A stretch of 22,494 nt of DNA, from NCBI GenBank assembly GCA_002499445.1, contig DALS01000029.1, positions 1-22,494 of the forward strand, given 5' to 3'. Origin of the DNA: Methanosarcina sp. UBA293. GTDB taxonomy: Archaea > Halobacteriota > Methanosarcinia > Methanosarcinales > Methanosarcinaceae. A model generated the notes under the pieces. That model had not been told where the DNA came from. It made no database searches and saw only the letters and a program-made list of their open reading frames with translations. Made by a program: the position numbers and the translations under genes. The number at the start of each line of letters is the position of its first letter. Within the stretch, counting starts at the first letter, position 1. Shown piece after piece: positions 20,518 to 22,494 of the stretch.

Positions 20518-21432
20518 ATGCAGCAAGCAGAGCTTATCGAAAGGATCAAAGAACTCAAAAGAAAACGAAATGCAGTTATTCTTGCTCATTACTATTCCCG
20601 TCCTGAGGTTCAGGATATTGCAGATTTTGTCGGAGACTCTCTCGGCCTTAGCCAGGAAGCAGTGCGTCAAACAGCGGATGTTATTGTTTTTTGCGGTGTC
20701 CATTTTATGGGAGAAAGCGCTGCAATTCTCTGTCCGGACAAAACAGTCCTCTTGCCGGAAATTGATGCCACCTGCCCAATGGCGGATATGGTGGATATCG
20801 AAGGACTTAGGAGAGAGAAAGAAAAGCATCCTGATGCCCAGGTTGTCTGCTATGTTAACACCTCGGCTGCTATCAAGGCTGAGTCTTATATCTGCTGTAC
20901 GTCCGCAAATGCTGTGGAGATAGTAAACTCCTTGGAAGCCGATGAGGTTATCTTTGTGCCCGATAAAAATCTGGCTGCCTACGTTGAAGCCCGTACTGAC
21001 AAAAAAATCATTCCCTGGGAAGGACACTGCCCAACACATCACCAGATTCTGAGAGAGGATGTCCTGAAAATGAAGGAAAAGCATCCTGAAGCTAAGTTCA
21101 TTGCACATCCTGAGTGCCGCCCCGAGGTTCTGGAGCTTGCAGACCACATAGCAAGCACACGAGGGATGATAATGTATGCAAAAAATTCTCCTGCGAAGGA
21201 GTTCATTATAGGTACGGAATGCGGACTCCTCCATGGACTTCATAAGGCAGCTCCCAAAAAGAAATATTACTGCATTTCCGAATTTGCCTGCTGCCCGAGT
21301 ATGAAAATGGTTAATCTTGAAAAAGTTTTGATATCTCTTGAAAAACTCCAGTACAGAGTAACAGTTCCCTATGATGTGAGGATCAGGGCAAAAGAGGCGC
21401 TTGACCGGATGTTAACTGTAAAAATCAAATAA
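20518..21432 (+). CDS. nadA: NadA, quinolinate synthase
   Basis: 304-aa [4Fe-4S] enzyme that condenses iminoaspartate with dihydroxyacetone phosphate to quinolinate. It is the compact archaeal form (E. coli NadA is 347 aa). The three cluster cysteines fit Cys86 (DATCPMADM), Cys171 (EGHCPTHH) and Cys259 (ACCPSMKM). Substrate-site strings are ILAHYYSRPEVQDIADFVGDS (21-41), VFCGVHFMGESAAIL (57-71), YVNTSAAIKAES (112-123) and HPEC near residue 200. ATG 20518 follows AAGGTGGTC. Its cluster would need the Suf machinery encoded in the same window. It is probably transcribed separately from nadX because of the long spacer. Confidence 0.97.
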   Translation: MQQAELIERIKELKRKRNAVILAHYYSRPEVQDIADFVGDSLGLSQEAVRQTADVIVFCGVHFMGESAAILCPDKTVLLPEIDATCPMADMVDIEGLRREKEKHPDAQVVCYVNTSAAIKAESYICCTSANAVEIVNSLEADEVIFVPDKNLAAYVEARTDKKIIPWEGHCPTHHQILREDVLKMKEKHPEAKFIAHPECRPEVLELADHIASTRGMIMYAKNSPAKEFIIGTECGLLHGLHKAAPKKKYYCISEFACCPSMKMVNLEKVLISLEKLQYRVTVPYDVRIRAKEALDRMLTVKIK

Positions 21433-21575
21433 CAAGGTAAATATTCGATAAATATCTCGTAGTTTAAATCTTTTATTTCCTTTATTTATTAAATTTACTT
21501 AATTGTAGTATGAGAAAAATAATGAGGGGCAGATGAAACTCAAGCCTCACTTGCTCCTTTTAATGTACTTCTTTC
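21433..21575. terminator. Convergent terminator region between nadA and the surface-protein gene
   Basis: 143 bp between two convergent genes. The nadA sense strand has T-rich tracts (TCTTTTATTTCCTTTATTTATT at ~21469-21490), as expected for archaeal termination without a strong hairpin. No reading frame is seen. Confidence 0.4.
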
Positions 21576-22494
21576 TCAAATTTTTTTCTTAAACAGGCAG
21601 TATCCAACAAGAATCATAAAGAGCGGTAAGGAGACTGCCATAAATATTCTGGCTGTTCCCATTGGATTCTTTATCCTGTTCCCTTTCTCTATATTGCCTC
21701 CAAGACCTCCCAGGGTTATTCCGCGATTTTCCTCTTCGTTTCCACTCTGCCCGGTATATTCTGTTATTGCAAAGAAGGAATACCCTGGGGTTTTCGCTTT
21801 GAAGTAAATGTAATTATTGTCTTCTCGATCAATTTCTGTATAAAGAGGCTGCCAATCCTCATCGTACCTTTGAAGGGTTATCAAAGACTGATTGATATTT
21901 TCATCTTTGATCCACGACTTTTCGACTCTGAATTCTATAAGTCCACTTCTTATGGAAGTAGGAAGTCCTGCTCCTTTATCTCCTACCCAGACATTTACAT
22001 GTTTATATACTGTGCCAGAAGGAGATGTCGGAACAAGAGTGGATCTATTTTTTAGCTCTTCTACAATTGTTGTTGTTCTCCTGAATGTCTTTTTTGGATC
22101 AAATTCGATATAAGTAATGCATGTAACATCTTCTATAAAATCGAATCTAACAGGATAGCCACTTATAACACTCCTTGTGACAAGCTCCTTGGCAGCGATG
22201 TTGCTTGCTGACTCGCTGGATAAAACGTCCATCCCCAAACCTCTAGAAGACGAACGTCTAGAAGAGGATGAACTATCAGGGTAGTTAGAGCTCTTGTTAT
22301 CAGAAGTTACGTTTTCAGAAGTTACGTTATCAGAATTTCCGGTGCTTGTTTCTTCTTTGTCTGAACCTACCTTGTCTGTTTCTTTTTTACTCTTGTTATC
22401 AGAAGTTACATTATCAGAATTCCCGGTGCTTGTTTCTTCTTTGTCTGAACCTACCTTGTCTGTTTCTTTGCCTGTTTCTGTTTCTTTGTCTGTT
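21576..22494 (-). CDS. PGF-pre-PGF domain surface protein, 3' part (5' end outside window)
   Basis: The frame is open from the right edge to the stop at 21576, giving 305 visible residues. From the visible N-side: ~75 residues of hydrophilic repeats (DKVGSDKEETSTGNSDNVTS type) and a Ser/Arg linker (SSSSSRRSSSRG). Then comes a PGF-pre-PGF domain with its usual landmarks: PVRFDFIEDVTCITYIEF, GTVYKHVNVWVGDKG, IEFRVEKSWIKDENIN, LQRYDEDWQPLYTE and KTPGYSFFAITEY. A polar spacer leads to one C-terminal membrane helix (ARIFMAVSLPLFMILVGYCLF) and a basic KKKI end. The protein is therefore cell-surface, anchored by its C-terminus. The helix stands where a PGF-CTERM signal often occurs, but no PGF triplet is seen. 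The TTG at 22236-22238 is not the start, because the frame continues upstream. Confidence 0.88.
   Translation of the reverse strand, partial: TDKETETGKETDKVGSDKEETSTGNSDNVTSDNKSKKETDKVGSDKEETSTGNSDNVTSENVTSDNKSSNYPDSSSSSRRSSSRGLGMDVLSSESASNIAAKELVTRSVISGYPVRFDFIEDVTCITYIEFDPKKTFRRTTTIVEELKNRSTLVPTSPSGTVYKHVNVWVGDKGAGLPTSIRSGLIEFRVEKSWIKDENINQSLITLQRYDEDWQPLYTEIDREDNNYIYFKAKTPGYSFFAITEYTGQSGNEEENRGITLGGLGGNIEKGNRIKNPMGTARIFMAVSLPLFMILVGYCLFKKKI
22291..22467 (-). repeat. Two DNA-level repeats (78 bp core, 99-bp period) in the surface-protein gene
   Basis: The segment beginning CTCTTGTTATCAGAAGTTAC on the plus strand occurs at 22291-22383 and at 22390-22467. The first copy carries an extra internal 15-bp duplication (GTTTTCAGAAGTTAC). 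The copies are nearly identical and in frame, encoding ETDKVGSDKEETSTGNSDNV and a short NVTSDNKS tail. More copies may lie beyond the window. Confidence 0.9.

Noticed and set aside
20431..21243. 270-aa minus-strand frame over nadA
   Set aside because: It is antisense to nadA, whose motifs and ribosome site are unambiguous.

Overview
The window looks like chromosomal DNA from a methanogenic archaeon of the genus Methanosarcina. The evidence is a corrinoid protein of the methylamine methyltransferase type at the left edge, an archaeal-type cobamide pathway (CobY, CobZ and a CobD with a Cys-rich tail), archaeal uS15, a PGF-pre-PGF surface protein, TATA/BRE-type promoter signals, GGAGGTGAT-like ribosome binding sites, and long AT-rich intergenic spacers rich in short tandem repeats. 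No rRNA, tRNA, CRISPR array, transposase or phage gene was seen.

Region 1 (1-7760, mostly minus strand). A truncated corrinoid-protein gene is followed by a ~0.77 kb gene-free spacer and a 124-aa gene of unknown function. Beyond these lies a tightly packed minus-strand cluster transcribed cobD > cbiB > cobZ > cobS > cobY > sufC > sufB. The five cob genes make the aminopropanol-phosphate arm (CobD), attach it (CbiB), activate the cobinamide (CobY), join it to alpha-ribazole-phosphate (CobS) and remove the phosphate (CobZ). sufCB is a minimal archaeal Fe-S assembly pair 19 bp downstream of cobY, so it is probably co-transcribed.

Region 2 (7761-13960, plus strand). hisS, an ABC-2 exporter operon (ATPase, permease and a secreted Thr/Pro-linker protein), and rpsO. 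The spacers carry several arrays of 13-20 bp tandem repeats; those just after hisS and rpsO are T-rich and may act as terminators.

Region 3 (13961-17865, minus strand). A FecCD/BtuCD-family uptake system (lipoprotein, permease, ATPase), and an unannotated degraded gene carrying two single-base frameshifts.

Region 4 (17917-21432). De novo NAD synthesis: nadC (minus), nadX (plus) and nadA (plus). NadX oxidises aspartate to iminoaspartate, NadA condenses it to quinolinate, and NadC makes nicotinate mononucleotide. The spacers are unusual: a 65/66-bp tandem duplication containing a perfect 7-bp dyad lies just upstream of the nadC TATA box, an 11-bp motif in both copies recurs upstream of nadA, and the nadX-nadA spacer holds duplicated segments, perfect hairpins and three GC-rich 20-bp units.

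Region 5 (21576-22494, minus strand). The 3' part of a large PGF-pre-PGF surface protein with DNA-level repeats; its start lies beyond the window.

I found no clearly new multi-gene system. The most notable observations are the nad-gene spacers, the GC-rich structured candidate RNA, the frameshifted gene, and the linkage of cob nucleotide-loop genes to suf genes. Promoter and structure calls are by eye and unscored.
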